A DNA stretch of 64,000 bases from Sclerurus mexicanus. Its lineage: Eukaryota; Chordata; Aves; Passeriformes; Furnariidae. Below the pieces are notes generated by a model that ran no database searches, was not told the origin of the DNA, and saw only the letters and a program-made list of their open reading frames with translations. The DNA is taken from contig VWZF01005175.1 in assembly GCA_013396755.1 (NCBI GenBank), positions 1-64,000 of the forward strand, given 5' to 3'. Each line of letters begins with the position of its first letter. Position 1 is the stretch's first letter. Shown here piece by piece: positions 31,967-64,000 of this stretch. The position numbers were made by a program, and so were the translations under genes.

Positions 31967-34900
31967 GGCTCAGACCATCATGAAGGCTCGTTTAAAAGGA
32001 GCCCAGACAGGTCGTAACCTCTTGAAAAAAAAATCGGATGCTTTGACACTTCGATTCAGGCAGATCCTGAAGAAAATTATTGAGGTAAATTAAAATTTTC
32101 CTTTCTTTGGCTTACTTTATTTGAGATCTGCCTGTTCCATCAGCTGTGCATTCTTGTTCTGTTAACTTCATTAGGGAGGGTGGAACACAGGACAACTTTG
32201 TGGATAACCTGCTTTTTGTAAGTGAGACTACTGAGGACACATGAGCAGAATGATGTTTTTCTGGCTGCAGTGATACAGAAATTTTGGAAGAATTAATATT
32301 CTTCACCTCTTTCCAGACAGCCTTAGGTTCTGCTTTCTTTTGTGGCCCAAGTTCCTTATCATCTCTTCTACATTATGGGGACTTTGCTCTGATGCTGCCA
32401 AATAGTTTAGGAGTGGTCTGTAGCCCCATTTTTGTTGCTTTATCCAGCTTAAGAGCATACCGCAGATCTAAATCTGTCCTGCATGACTAGGTACACTAGC
32501 AAGCAGAAGTTTTGTCCAGGTAGAACTTGTTCCTTTATGAGGAAGCAGAGTCCTGCTCCTTCCTCTGCAACATGGATGACAAATCTAAGATGCACAGTAG
32601 AGCCTAACATGTCCCGCTCTGTTCCACCATGCCAGAGGGGTTTTAGTTGTACTGTTTTGGCTGCAACTGCTGCAATATCCACAGTTAGCTGCAGTGCTTT
32701 GTTGCCACGCTGTAGACAAGCTTTTGGCACTCTGTATCATTGTTTCCTACAGATTGTCTAACACACAAAGGCTGTTGTTTCTCAATAGCATGCTTTTTAG
32801 CTACAACGGCTTCAAATATGTAAAAACTGGGGAAAAAATGGAGCAGGAGGAGAGTGCAGCTTCACAAAACTGCATATATGTGTATGCTGAAAAACAACTT
32901 CAGCTGTCTCATAGTGTTCCATGCAATGTGAGGGAAGAGTGTTTTCCTACTGAGCCACTTTATTGTTGTGATTTAACTGCCACGTAAGAGAATTTTATGA
33001 TTATTAAGACAGGCAAGTCTTTTTTTGTGAATTCTGCCCTGAAGTCAGTGAAATAGCTGAAGTATTTATTTTTTTTTTCAGTCACCTGAGAATTACAATT
33101 TTCAGTTTCAGAGTAAGCTACACATATAGGACTTTCTCACTCCGGTTTCTTTCAGTTTTGTTCTCTTTATGCTGTTAGTTATTTATCCTGGAAAAGGAGT
33201 AATGATGTGCCTTATATTTGCTGCCTGTTTATTTTTTAATTTTTGTTTAAACAGACCAAGATGCTGATGGGTGAGGTGATGAGAGAAGCTGCCTTTTCAC
33301 TTGCTGAGGCAAAGTTTACAGCAGGAGATTTCAGGTGAGGATTGCTGAGCTTGTAGATGTCCTACTCATGGAAAGGGGGATCAACAAATTATTTTCTCTT
33401 GGAAAAAAAAGGTAGAATTCTTAACTGCACTTTAAAACAACAACAACAAAAAAAAGACAGTGGACAAGGTAGGACAGGATGAACTGAATTCCATTAGGTA
33501 AAGGTGGGAGACTTCACTCCAGGAGAGAGATAATTTGCATGATGAAAACATATACTCCATTGGAACCTAGACAAAGTGGGAAGACTAACAGAATTTACTT
33601 TACCTACAAGTCCTTGATTTGAGAAGGTGTTGATTTTTGTAGCTTGGAATAAACAATGTAGGGAAGTGAGAATTTATAGCAGAGTATAGGGGTATTTGTT
33701 AATTTGGTTTTGCTTGTGAATTTGAGGGACAGGTGTAATGTGTGTTCTTTTCTCCCACTAATTTTACCAATTGTTCTAATCTCCTGTCTCAGCGACCTCT
33801 TGTCTCACTAGGGCTAGTGAGGGCTCTATGCCAGAGGGGAAACAAATCTTCTTCCTCCAGTAGGATATTTTTAATTGTATTTTATTAAATTACAGTTCTG
33901 TCTAGGGTGTTTGTGTAATTCATTGAAGTGTGCACAGCCCTTGTGGAATGAAGTTGGGGAAGTGCTAATGATTCAGCTGATGGTACTACCAACTCACCGG
34001 GAAGAACTGAGTGATCAGACACAGTAGTAAAGTGTGTGCTGCTGAAGGAAAGTCTTCTTGCCCTTTCATATGGATATAGTGCTGTTCTGTTTCCTGTCCT
34101 AACTAGTCACAGTGTTTAGCTATAAACAGGAGTCAGGCTCCACCCTGTAAAGTAAACTGGACTTCAGCAGAAGACTTAGCTACAGTGACCTGTGTTCTTG
34201 GAAGACCTTAAGATACTTTAGAATTTTTCAAGATTAATTGCTGTACAAGCTCAAGTTTATTAATATGCTAGTTAGTGGGTAAACAAACTCACTGTTGTTC
34301 TGAAAGAACAGATACATACAAACTAAAATGAAGGAAATTCTGTAGCCTTGGTCTGCATTAAAGCCTTGAAATTTCTTCACTTGAAGTGGGAAAAAGGTCT
34401 CACGGGTTGATTAGACTCTATGTTATTAAAATAATTTTCCAGATAACTGGCTAATTTTAGCTATGCTTTATATACTTGGTCTAAGACATTTTTAAAGTCA
34501 CATTTCACAGGCTTTGTGTCTTTTACATTTACAAACATTGCTGGAAAACTATTTCTTTTGAAGCTTCTCTGTTAGCTTCAAAGTCTGTGCAATGAATTGC
34601 ATAGAGAACTGAGCTGACAATAATTTTCAGACCTTTCCAGCTCTTTGATAACTGCTTCATCTTGTAATGGTGACTTAATGAACCACTTCAGCTTTCCTGA
34701 TTCATATGTATGTTTTCTTCCTTGCAGTACCACTGTGATCCAAAATGTGAACAAGGCACAAGTCAAGATCAGAGCTAAAAAGGACAATGTAGCAGGTGAC
34801 TTTTCCAGGCCATGAGTATTTCAACTCATAAGGGAATTGTGGAAGGAGACTTGGAAATATGCAGGAATGTATCCACACACAGTCTCCTTTATTTCTCTTA

Positions 34901-37900
34901 CTTATCTAACAGTAGGAAAACTTGTAATCAGTTGGGGTTCTTCTGCATGTACAACATACGATTTTTATATTTAGTTATTTATCTCTCATAAAATTAAATG
35001 AATGTGTGTAAACTGCAGTCCAGTTTCTAGATCTTTGGACAAAGTATAAATTCCATTGAACATTACTGAAAAATAGATCAGGAAATTAAGTAATAAAATT
35101 AAATAAATTTCAGGCGATTAAATATCAGTAATTTTCTATGAAGAAAACAAGAAAGATGATGGAATGCTTGAAATATTCCTTAGGCAAAGGGAACACATTA
35201 CCGATCAGAAACATAATGAAATTGAACACTGAATAAATTGGAATACTTCCCTGAATTTTTCATGGGTCTAGATCTTCGTGATCTCAACACAATTCTGAAG
35301 TTCCATGTCATGTGTCAGCACCAGCGTGACTTAATTGTTCCAAGCTATATAGGAAGATTTTGAAAAACAATCTTACAAAGTAAGAAGCAAATGGGGGTAA
35401 AAGTGAGTTCTACTTAACAAATCTGTAACTCTTTATGTCTCTTACACACATTTTTGTTCCCTCTTGTCAGGTGTAACCTTGCCAGTTTTTGAGCATTACC
35501 AGGAAGGAGGGGACAGTAAGTACAAACCAAGTGTTTTTTGTCTTGCATGTACTTACAGCTATTCCATGCTAATACAAAAATACTTGTCACATCTTGATGG
35601 CAAGTCAATTTACATTGTAGGCATGGGTGTACTTACTTCTTTTGATGCTTTGCCCTTTTCCTGTGACATGGAGGGATTATTAGGGACTGTAGTGGATTTT
35701 ACTTTTCTAAATCAATGAGTTTTTCAGATGAGAGGACTTGTCTTGAATTACCAGACTTTGAGAGTTCTAAGTCTTACTGCGGACATGCACAACAGTGATC
35801 TGTAGTAACATAAACCACTATAAAGACAATTTGTTAATGGGCAGAGGCTTTAGCTTCTCACTTGCTGAGTTGTTTGTATCTCTGTAAAGTATTAATTTTT
35901 ATCTAGTAAAAAACCACTGCAGTAGCAATAGTAACAAAATTTATTTTTTCTCAGGCTATGAGCTGACTGGCTTGGCCAGAGGTGGAGAACAGTTGGCTAA
36001 GCTGAAGAGGAACTATGCCAAAGCTGTGGAGCTGCTTGTGGAGCTGGCCTCCTTACAGGTTGGTGGGAAGTAAAAAAAGAAGGGTATAATTGGTTTGTCA
36101 CTTTTCTGAAAGGAAAGTAACATGTCTTAGTAATTGTAACCTAATCTAGTCCCAGTGCTGTACAAAGTTGCAAAGCTATTTCATCCGTAGAACAGTTATA
36201 CTACCACTTCAAAGAAGTGGCCTTATTCCTTAATGCTGCGTCTTTGGAGAGTTGGTGTTTGTAACTGCTCCTGTGCAGTATTCAGTGTGCTAGTGACAGT
36301 AGCATAAAAAATGCTGCTTCGCTCAAGGACAGTCTGTAAAAGCTGCGTTACAGACTTGGCTTTCAAGTGCTGTTTGGTTTTGTGCATAGAACTGGTGGAA
36401 ATGCAGAATTTGTCCTGTTATGTATTAATTATTTAATCCCATTCCATCAGACATCCTTCATTACTTTGGATGAAGCCATTAAAATAACAAACAGACGCGT
36501 GAATGCCATTGAACATGGTGAGTATTTTTCCGTTTGGGATGCATAACATTTTTCTGTCTCCATGCAAGATGAGGAGCAGGGTCATGGAAGCCACTCTTTT
36601 GATCTCATGCTTGTTAGCAGAATTTTTAACCAGTTCAAGAACTCTTTCTAGAAAGCATTACAATGAAGCACATTGCAAGAAAGAAAAAAAATAAAAGCCC
36701 AGTGGAATGGACTAGAGTACACAAATAAATTAATATGCAAACATGAGAAAGTAATCAGGAAATTGTGTTGAGAACCCATAGGACAAAAGTTTCACAAACA
36801 CATTCTGGAGTCTCACTTGCTACTGACTTTCATTTAATTGGTCAGGTCTGTTGACTAGAAGCAAAAGATATGATGTTTCTAAGCGTTAAGATGTTCCAAT
36901 AGCTAGTATAATACACTTCAAATAACTTTAAAATATATTTAACTTTAAATCACTTTAATGAACTTCAAAACTCTAATAGTGGTGCCCAGTGAAGAGCTGT
37001 TGACTTTTTGTTGGTTTTGGATGGAACAGTCCTTATGTCAATACCCTGGTATTTTACTTTGATGTGAATTCTTTATCCTTCATCTTCTTACCATTTCGTA
37101 AGTACTACGACAACTAGAATATTGCTGGGATTTCTTTTGCTGCAGTGTCCGGCGTGCTTTGATTATTTCAAGTTCCTTTTTGACCTCTGATAGCTTGGAT
37201 TTAATCATCTCTGCATGATGCAGTAACTTCAGTCCATGTTTCTAAAACCATCCTTTTCAGTACTGTTTTCCAAGGACTGGTTCCTTTGAGCATGCAGGCC
37301 TTAACGGCACTCTGAGAATTTTACTTAGAAAAGGTTTCCTCTGCAGCCTTCCAAGTAACACTGGCAGTGTTGGTAAAAGGGATGCTGACACACAGCTTGT
37401 CCACTTGGGTGTTAAAGCTGTATTTAATTTCTTATCTCTTCCCTTGTGATACCGTTACGTTTGACTTTTTATGTATGACTTTTTAAACTAATTCTGCGAG
37501 TTAAAGTGCTGTACTGAAGTTTCTGAAAGAATGTGATGGAAGAACATAGTTTTAATTCAAATTTTGCCCACCTCTTGCAGGGTTTTTTTTAACCATTAAG
37601 GGGCCTTACCAACAATCAGGGATCAGTGCTTCCTGGTTCCATTGCATCTTTAAGAGAACCTGCTGTGTGAGATTCTGGGATGTTCAGAGTCCTCGTTTAG
37701 ACCTGAACTTACTAAATAATCTTGTGTACTTGTCCATGAGGAAATAGTATGATCTTCCATGAAAGACATAAATTTCCGCTAGCCAAAAGAATTACTAGAC
37801 TGACTTCAAACAACATCTGTGCACTGCCTTATATAACTTCCTGGCTAATATCACAGCAGTCCAACAACTTCCTTATTTATGTTTTTAGTGATTATTCCGA

Positions 37901-38704
37901 GGATCGAGCGTACTCTCTCTTACATCATCACAGAACTGGATGAACGAGAACGAGAGGAATTCTACAGGTAAATATCTAGACTAGACCGGCCTCTTTCTGA
38001 AATAGGCCATTCCTCAGAAGAGACTTAGGAGAACTATTCACCAAATCTGGCAGCAAACATTGTTAAACACGACCTCGTTCTTACTTTGTTGAGTTTCCAG
38101 AGCTGGGCACTTGGGTATCTGCAATTATTTGTCTGAAAGTTGCAAATGAATCCCTAACCCTAAGTTGTACATAGCTGTCACCGTTCTTCCAGATGGAATG
38201 ATGTCCTATGGTACACTGAGCTGTTCTGCCTTAAGGACACCTCTGCTGTAGAGGTCACTGTTCTGGGCTACTGGAAGCAAAAGTGTCAAACCTAAAATGA
38301 ATGAAAGAGGAATTAACTTCATTAAAGACAAGGGGAGCATAATGTAGCCCTTAGAATCCATAATATAACGTATAGTTTGGATGAAGTTTTTCAATTACAG
38401 CAGCTAGCAATAAGTCTTCTATTTTTGCCATTTTTACAGAATTTTTGTTTCCTGGGGAACTTTCCCAGGCAGCTTTATCATATCCAAATTGTATGGCATC
38501 TTTACTGCTAGCCTTTTATGAAAACATTTGTTTCACAGATAAACCACATTTGCTCTTCACAGGCTAAAGAAGATCCAGGAAAAGAAAAAAGTATTGAAAG
38601 AAAAATCTGATCAAGAACGGGAGCTGCGAAGAGCAGCTGGTGGGGAAATTGAACCAGCCAATCTCTTAGCAGAAGAGAAGGATGAAGACCTTCTCTTTGA
38701 GTAA
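31967..38704 (+). CDS. ATP6V1D: V-type proton ATPase subunit D, first exon missing
   Basis: Eight coding exons: 31967-32084, 33255-33334, 34728-34795, 35471-35515, 35955-36058, 36451-36517, 37889-37967, 38563-38704. Borders are GT-AG, phases are continuous and the stop is TAA at 38702-38704. The visible 703 bp begin with the last base of a split ATG codon and run to the C terminus ending EEKDEDLLFE. An expected 41-bp first coding exon would complete 247 residues, the human length. The protein is mostly helical: N- and C-terminal helices form the central rotor shaft of the V1 sector, which couples ATP hydrolysis to proton pumping in endosomes, lysosomes and other acid compartments. The sequence is nearly unchanged from human over most of its length. 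It shares a promoter with EIF2S1 and converges with PALS1. Confidence 0.97.
37092..37241 (-). pseudogene. Unidentified exon-like block, coiled-coil-like, antisense in ATP6V1D intron 7
   Basis: On the minus strand, an open block of exactly 50 codons (phase 0 to phase 0) lies between TTTTAG and a consensus-like donor ATG|GTAAGA. Its translation is rich in K, E, L, Q and R, for example EMIKSKLSEVKKELEIIKAR, suggesting a coiled coil. The upstream polypyrimidine tract is poor, and reading through upstream meets stop codons at the TAG and about 20 bases earlier. No flanking exon was recognised and I cannot name a parent protein. It could be an exon of an unknown antisense gene, a relic of a retrocopy, or chance. 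Confidence 0.25.
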
Positions 38705-39396
38705 CCCTGAACAGTTGTGTATGGAGCAGGGGGCCCAGAATACAGAATGTCCAATTACAATATAATGCAAGACATGTTGCCTACAATATACTTACATGGC
38801 TTCTCATTTGGTGTCCAAGTCTTGAGTTGAATGGATTGTGGATTTCTCCTGGGAGATTAGAAATCTGGGAACTTGACTACAGCACAGGAGGAAAAGGAGA
38901 GATGGGTCAGATGCTTTACTATCAGGAAAGCGTTCTATTGCATGCTCAGCCTGTTTCTTCACTTAGTGGGAATGACTGTTGATGGCTGTATGGCTCTGGA
39001 TTTGTGCAATCAGATTCCTCTTAAATTGCTCCCCTTCCTCGTACAGGCAGGGGAAAACGTCACTTAGGGAGAGAGGTGCATGTAATGTTCTTTACTGCTG
39101 AACTATTAATGTTCAAGTTGCTTAAAGCCAGTTATTGGCACTACTGAAGGCAAATGCCAGTGAAGGAGACTCTAGTTTTCTAACCTGTTGATGAAATCCA
39201 CAGTCTTCTGTGATATATTTTTGTTGCACGATTGCTACCATTGGCCTGAAACATCTATGTTTTTAATTAGAGGTTCTGCCAACTTGTGTACTGTCCGTGC
39301 TAGAAACAAGTGTGAATTTTAAATATTAAAATACCTGGTGTCTGGCTCAAGTTGCTAGAAGATGATGGTCTTAAAAGCTTGTTGTGTTGATTTCAA

Positions 39397-39402
39397 AATA
39401 AA
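39397..39402 (+). terminator. ATP6V1D: Poly(A) signal, ATP6V1D
   Basis: AATAAA about 0.7 kb after the ATP6V1D stop codon, followed within 20 bp by a T/G-containing stretch. It is the first canonical signal downstream of the stop. A CR1 fragment begins about 40 bp farther on. Confidence 0.7.
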
Positions 39403-39442
39403 ACCTCTGCTCAGTTTGAAGGGCTGTTTTCCTAAAGACAGA

Positions 39443-39572
39443 ACCACAGAATCATTTAGGCTGAAAAAGACCTCTAAGATCATTGAGCCCAACCTCAGAC
39501 TGATCACCACTTTGCCAGCTAGTCCATAGCACTAAGTGCCACAACCAGTTGTTTCTTAAACACAGTTGTGTT
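39443..39572 (-). mobile_element. CR1 LINE 3' end fragment, reverse orientation
   Basis: The plus strand begins accacagaatcattt, continues through aagacctctaagatcattga and cccaacct, then a diverged stretch with aagtgccacaacc and gtttcttaaacac. This is the reverse complement of a CR1 3' end. It lies between the convergent ends of ATP6V1D and PALS1. It is short and 5'-truncated. Confidence 0.8.
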
Positions 39573-40019
39573 CTTGGTTCTTGAAGACATCAGTTTGCAA
39601 TCAGCACACTGTACACACACCCCGGAACTAACTCTGGTATATTGTGTCTAGTACTACTAGCCTATTCAAGGTAAGCATCTTGTTTTCAACATGACCCAGC
39701 ACTGAACTGCAGATGCAGGGTAAGTGCAAGGAAATTAATTTCTCCTAACACCTTTAAAAAGTCATTTTAGAATTGTATGAAGCACAAGGCCACTCTCTTT
39801 TGAAGCTGAACAGTAAGTCCATACTATGCTGTAAGATGCAGACTAGGCTTGAAAGAGAGACACTGTAGCTCTGTGGACCTCTCCCATGGGCTGGATGGTG
39901 TGAGAAGGAGCACAGGATATCCTCTGGGGCACTGATGTTTCAGTGTGTTTCACACATTCAGCACAGTGGCAGAAACAAGACTCCCAAGATCTGCTATGAG
40001 AAGTAAAATTGTACAGTGA

Positions 40020-40025
40020 TTTATT
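40020..40025 (-). terminator. PALS1: Candidate poly(A) signal, PALS1
   Basis: AATAAA on the minus strand, about 2.9 kb past the PALS1 stop at 42884. I saw no other canonical minus-strand signal between 42884 and here. A long AT-rich 3' UTR (about 40000-42883) would fit the long human PALS1 3' UTR. Confidence 0.5.
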
Positions 40026-42883
40026 TTAAATCTAGAAATATTTTACATTTTTACATTAGTGTGCAGTTCATGATGTCTCAAAATACAGAGTGCAGATACA
40101 TGTATAAACGTACAATGTGGGGCTAACCACAGGTCTCAGTAAAATTACCTTAATTATTTAAGGCATGAAACCCCCCATCTAATATTTTAAAAAGTCACAT
40201 TTAATTACATTCAAAAATTCTTTTATGCAGTTCAGCTAACATTTAATTAAATCTGGACTGGTAAAAAGGCAGATACCCTCATTTCAGTCTGATACAGCTC
40301 ACTACAAAGCCTGTGATAATGCTGAAGAGTTTCACCAGTGAAGTCTGCATGTTTTCTTTCACTCTCGAGGGAACTAGCACACATTCTTCATTAAAGAAAA
40401 CAGAATAATTTCTTTTACCAGGTAGTTCCAGGTCCAAGCTGGCAGCAGATGGACAGCCAGGTACTTATTTCAGTGCTGCTCAAGCCCTTCCTTTCAGCAG
40501 GAGACACAGCTAACACTGGTTATAAACTATCATAGCACCTCTCTACATCGAAGTCAGCAAGTACGGTGTGCCTTGGGAATTAAAAGAGTAAAGTTGAACT
40601 TCAAGCAATATGCTTTAAATCTACATTCAAAACTCATTTGTATAAAAACATTCTGTACAACATTTCAGAAAAACTGGGGAGAAAAACATTGGTGAAATAA
40701 CATTAATGGCATGATTTACTGAGACTGATGCTGCCTATGAACACTGAAGATCTCTGGGGGTTCAGCAACCACCTTGAGTTGATTGTGACTGCAAGAATTT
40801 GGACAGCACCTGTGTAACTGAGTTAGGTTACCCTTACTCGACACATTTTACTGCCTTCCACCTTCTTGTCCAGCTATGAAACAGTCAATACCCAGAAGCC
40901 TAAAACATCTGCAATCATCTTTCTTACAAAAAGGGTAGAATCGAAACAGTATTTCCAATATACCTGAATACTGTAGTTGCCATAAACTATGGATGAAACC
41001 GAGAAGATGCCCGCAATGTGAGGCAAAAAGCCACTAATTTGAATACCCAGCCCCTAGGCCAACAGCTGGCACATTACTATTTCTAACACTAACTTCACAA
41101 AGACATTCAAGTTTGCACCCCCTTTTCTTTCTGAAGTATCATTACTTATCCCCACTAATTGCTTAATTGCTTTTCAGTCCTAAATACTAGTTTAACAAGT
41201 AAACAATTTTGCTTACTAATAAGACACGAATGCACTCTATACTTCCATTTTTCAATACAAAAATGCACTGAATATTAGTTCAGTATCTAGGATAGTTATC
41301 TGACAATTTCTTTATACCTGCTCTATACTCTGAGCTCTCTAACTGTGGGTGTGAATTTGTTCCATTAACATTTGAAGAAAGAATATATGCAAGACAGAAT
41401 GGAAAACATTAACTACTACTTTCTTCATTAGATGGGAGTGAACTATACATTGACATAAGCTCCAGTGTTTTACCTGTAGGAACAAAGAAACACTATGGCT
41501 AAAATGAAGCGAGAGTCACAGTTACGGTTCTTTGTGCTACCCAACACCAGAACAGCCAAGATCCTACTATCCAGCTAGTGCCAGCAACAACAGCCTTAGT
41601 GCAGATGCACAGCCTTAGCAGTTACACCTTCACAGCCAGAACCATTTGAGGATGCAGAGATGTTCTGATTTGCTTTGCAGAATACACTACGATACAGACA
41701 GATCTCGCCTTTTGTTCCCTTGTTTCAAGTTTTTTGTTTGTTTCAGCCATTAAAAATACTCCCCTTTCTTGTGACTTCTCAGTCAGTTACCAGTGTTTTA
41801 CACATATTTTCACTGCAGTACTGAGGAAATGCAGGACAATATGTTGGTTAGAGAATTACAATATTCATAACACAGTAGCTACATTCAGCTATTTTAATTC
41901 CAGTTAGTTGTCCATTAGTCCAACAGCCACAACAGGAACCATTTGCAGAGATTAAAAAACCCCACTGTTTTCCAATGTTCAGCACATCAGTCTATTTTAG
42001 TCAGTATTTGTTATAAAACATGAAAATTTCAGTTGACTTTCAAGCAGCATGTCTTGTAACTATACATTTTCACAAAAATATAATCTCTGCTTTTCTAAAT
42101 ATCTCTACAGATCTGTGGAAAACAGCGGCTCTGATCAGTCAATCAGTGTTTTAAAGAAAATACCACAAAAATATCACATCTAAAAGATTAATAGTCATCT
42201 TTGATTGGACCTAAAATTACTGTGCAGTCAAATCTGATTTTAAAAGTCTGACTAAAAAGACACAAGGATTGAAATATTTACATTATACACATTTTCCAAT
42301 TACAGTGCTATTAAAAAGTGGAATGTTTGAGAATTAAAATATTAAATGTATTTTTTGAACAGGAGAGGTTTCTCAATATTAACATTTTTCATGTGTAGAT
42401 TATTTCTCTGCCCAATGATCTGTAGAATTATGCTCCTGAATTAACATCATGTTCCACAAAGTCATTAAGTTAAGTGTTAAATAACATTCATATTTATAAC
42501 TATGTGACAGCATGGACTATATATATACACACAAACACACTTAAAATCTTGGTTGTAAGGGTGATTCTAGGTTAAAAAAGGTGGATTTATGTATAAAAGT
42601 AGCTGCTAGAAAAAAATCTATCTAAAGCCTTAGAATTTAGTACTGACATAGTCTCCATTTCTAGACCACAGGGAAAGAAAGCTTGAACAATCTTTAGATC
42701 TTCAGTTAAACTGGCTCACAAGATGACGAGCGTATTTTTCAGTAATACACAGTTTCACTGGCAAAGGATGCAGCCACTGAGGTCCAGAGCTCACATGCGT
42801 TTATGCTAGAATTGGGCAGGCCTACACACAATCTCCTTGGGAAGATAACTAGATTAAAGTCCGCTTGTCCCTTGGAACTGCTC

Positions 42884-61881
<18,998 letters not shown>

Positions 61882-64000
61882 CTAGGTAAGAAATAACAAA
61901 ATACAAATAAGATACGAGTTAACAAGATTAATAATTAAGCAATGTTTATGTTAAGATTTATACCAAATTTTTTTTCGCTGTTTTAAATCAGTATTGATGT
62001 ATGCAAGTTTATTGGTTACCCATTATTCCCTCTAATGTTTTGTAGCAGAATGTAACAACCAAAAAAGCAGAAAAAAACAGTCAAAAAAAATCCCATAACT
62101 GCAGCTCATGTATAGTTAAATGTGAAAGAGGAATAAACTGCAATATGAAAATAACCACTCTGTTAAGCTAATCTTGATGCATTGAATATTCACTGGTACT
62201 TTGATCCACCTTCCCATGTGCATCTGCCACATATGGCAGATACATATGTATCTCAACTAAATATCACTGACTCGTAGAATGAGTGTTTGATAAGTAAAGT
62301 ACACTCAATTTATAAACACAAAATTAAGCTCAGTCTTAGCACATTAAAATAAAAAGGATGAAAAAATATCATCTATGAACATTTGTAAGTTTCAAAAGTT
62401 ATCTACACCAGAAGAAAGTCCACATCTTTTATCTAGAGTATGAGTTCTGCTTGGGCAATAAAATATTTTAACATATTTTAATATGTTACATTTTAATAAC
62501 CAGCTTCTACATGTTTGCAGAATACTACATATGTACTACATTCTTGAGTTTCAAGACCTGACCTGATGATTTACAGGTGCTTTACAAAGAGTTTTGTATT
62601 TTTTTTAAATCAATCCAAATTTCTGCAAAATATTGTCACTTCTCAATACTAAGTATTTGAGAAACTACCTAACACAAGGAGTATGAATCACACCCAGGTG
62701 AAAAATCCTCAAGCAGACCAAATGTTTTGAGCCTGAAATAAGATATATGTTTTCACACATTATCTGAAAAAAATCTGTTCAGCTGCAAGAGGCTGGTCGG
62801 CTGACTAATATTCTAATAAAAGCAAGTAAGCTTGAGTGTTTGAATCCTGGTATTTTAAAAAAATAAACAACCAAGAAAATCAACTTTTAAAACTTTCAGT
62901 TGACACTGCGGTCAATGTCCCTCAGTGATGACAAAATATCAGCTTTGAGAATGATTTAGCTTTTAGCAACCTTCATTCATCCATTATGAACTAATAATAT
63001 TAGGAACCCTATGAAGACATCAGCTAAGTTGCTTTTCACATGAACAAAATGATGGTAGATACTGTTAACTAACACAAATACTTCCATCAAGAACTGTCCC
63101 TTACGTAATTTTAACCTCAAATTCATCAGAACACAAGCCTAGATTCAAAATTGTTGAGCACAAGACGAAAAGTAGTTGATAAATGGGCACATGAAAACCA
63201 TAAAACCTAGTAAAATATGCATTTCAAACAAGTTTAATGGTTTTAATTTTGTATAAACCATACCTACATATCTGTTGCCAATTCTGAATTTGCAAGTTAG
63301 TCTTCTGTATTATAAAAGGAAATAAACAAGACAGAGCTACTGCTCTTTACTGTCTGCAGGACAACAACAAAAAAGGAATAAAAAACCCTCCAAAACCATT
63401 TCATACATGCTAAAATCATCCTACCCACCAAAGGTCAAGGGCTTCTTCCTGTAAGCACCAAGGAAACAGAGGGCAGTAGTTGCACAGAAAGCCTGGATAC
63501 CAGCTGTGCAGGATCTTCCACCGGTGAAATGCAGCACGGCTCACAACACTAATTAAGGTAGCCAATGTCTCCCTAGGAAACTCTATATACAATATATTGC
63601 CTATCACACCCGGAGCAGTGCCATTTGGAGAGAAGGATAAAGAACACTCTACAAGTGAGAATATTTGCTAAACAAGATGTTGTCAGCTGGCAAAATTCTC
63701 ACCTAGTGGAGTACGCAAAGAACTAAAATACCTCTGCAACTCATTCTCTCAAGTCTGAGGAAGTGCACTATTTTAAAGCATTAAGAAACAAAGTATGTAA
63801 AACAGATGTTATTGTATAGCTCCTGCTGGTACCTGCTTAATTAAAAAACATACCAACTCAAAGTTCTGCTTTTAATACTGCTGTTGGATTCAAAAAGCAG
63901 AGAGGTGTTAGAGAAGACCTTGATTTTTTCCTAACTCTTCCTATGCATTAATTAGCTTATTCCATTATTTCTGAATTCTCTCCTCCCTTATTATACCTGA
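61882..64000 (-). other. PALS1 intron, right edge of window
   Basis: AT-rich intron upstream (in transcript sense) of the PALS1 exon at 61673-61881. I looked on the minus strand for the N-terminal coding sequence of PALS1 and did not find it. No repeat family or RNA gene was recognised. Confidence 0.6.

Noticed and set aside
32449..32730. 93-codon minus-strand ORF in ATP6V1D intron 2
   Set aside because: No recognisable domain, an overlapping plus-strand ORF of similar length, and no splice or promoter context.
63991..64000. Possible donor of the preceding PALS1 exon at the right edge (TCAG|GTATAA on the minus strand)
   Set aside because: Only four exon bases would be visible, and they do not clearly match the expected end of the preceding exon.

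Overview
This is vertebrate nuclear DNA, almost certainly from a bird. Genes are split by GT-AG introns of 0.3 to 5 kb. The interspersed repeats are avian in type: two CR1 LINE 3' ends and one solo LTR resembling avian ERVL elements. The species cannot be named from the sequence. Most of the window is intron, UTR or spacer, and most six-frame ORFs in it are noise. I assembled coding exons from splice sites, reading-phase continuity and remembered human protein sequences; no alignment was run.

Layout. About 0.8-5.2 kb (+): a four-exon, 143-residue galectin-related gene of LGALSL type. About 5.5-15.1 kb (-): PLEK2 (pleckstrin-2), nine coding exons, 355 residues, intact. About 15.1-20.4 kb: spacer and the unresolved 3' end of EIF2S1. 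About 20.4-29.6 kb (-): EIF2S1 (eIF2 alpha), seven coding exons plus a non-coding first exon, 315 residues, intact. 29.4-29.9 kb: a CpG-island promoter broken by 102 Ns and shared with ATP6V1D. To 39.4 kb (+): ATP6V1D (V-ATPase subunit D), with eight of nine expected coding exons; the first is missing, probably in the gap. About 40.0 kb to the right edge (-): PALS1/MPP5, twelve 3'-most coding exons giving 552 residues from human position 124 to the stop; the N-terminal coding part lies beyond the window.

The series PALS1-ATP6V1D-EIF2S1-PLEK2 matches human 14q23-q24. From memory of the human map, PLEK2 is in the opposite orientation relative to EIF2S1 here, and human has no galectin gene at this place. 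The genes do not form a pathway: they cover translation initiation, vesicle acidification, epithelial polarity and membrane/cytoskeleton signalling. EIF2S1/ATP6V1D are divergent; galectin/PLEK2 and ATP6V1D/PALS1 converge with close 3' ends.

I found no undescribed multi-gene system. The best leads are a short upstream ORF overlapping the EIF2S1 start codon, the galectin-related paralog with a degraded sugar-binding site, the PLEK2 orientation change, and an unexplained 150-bp in-phase exon-like block antisense in an ATP6V1D intron.
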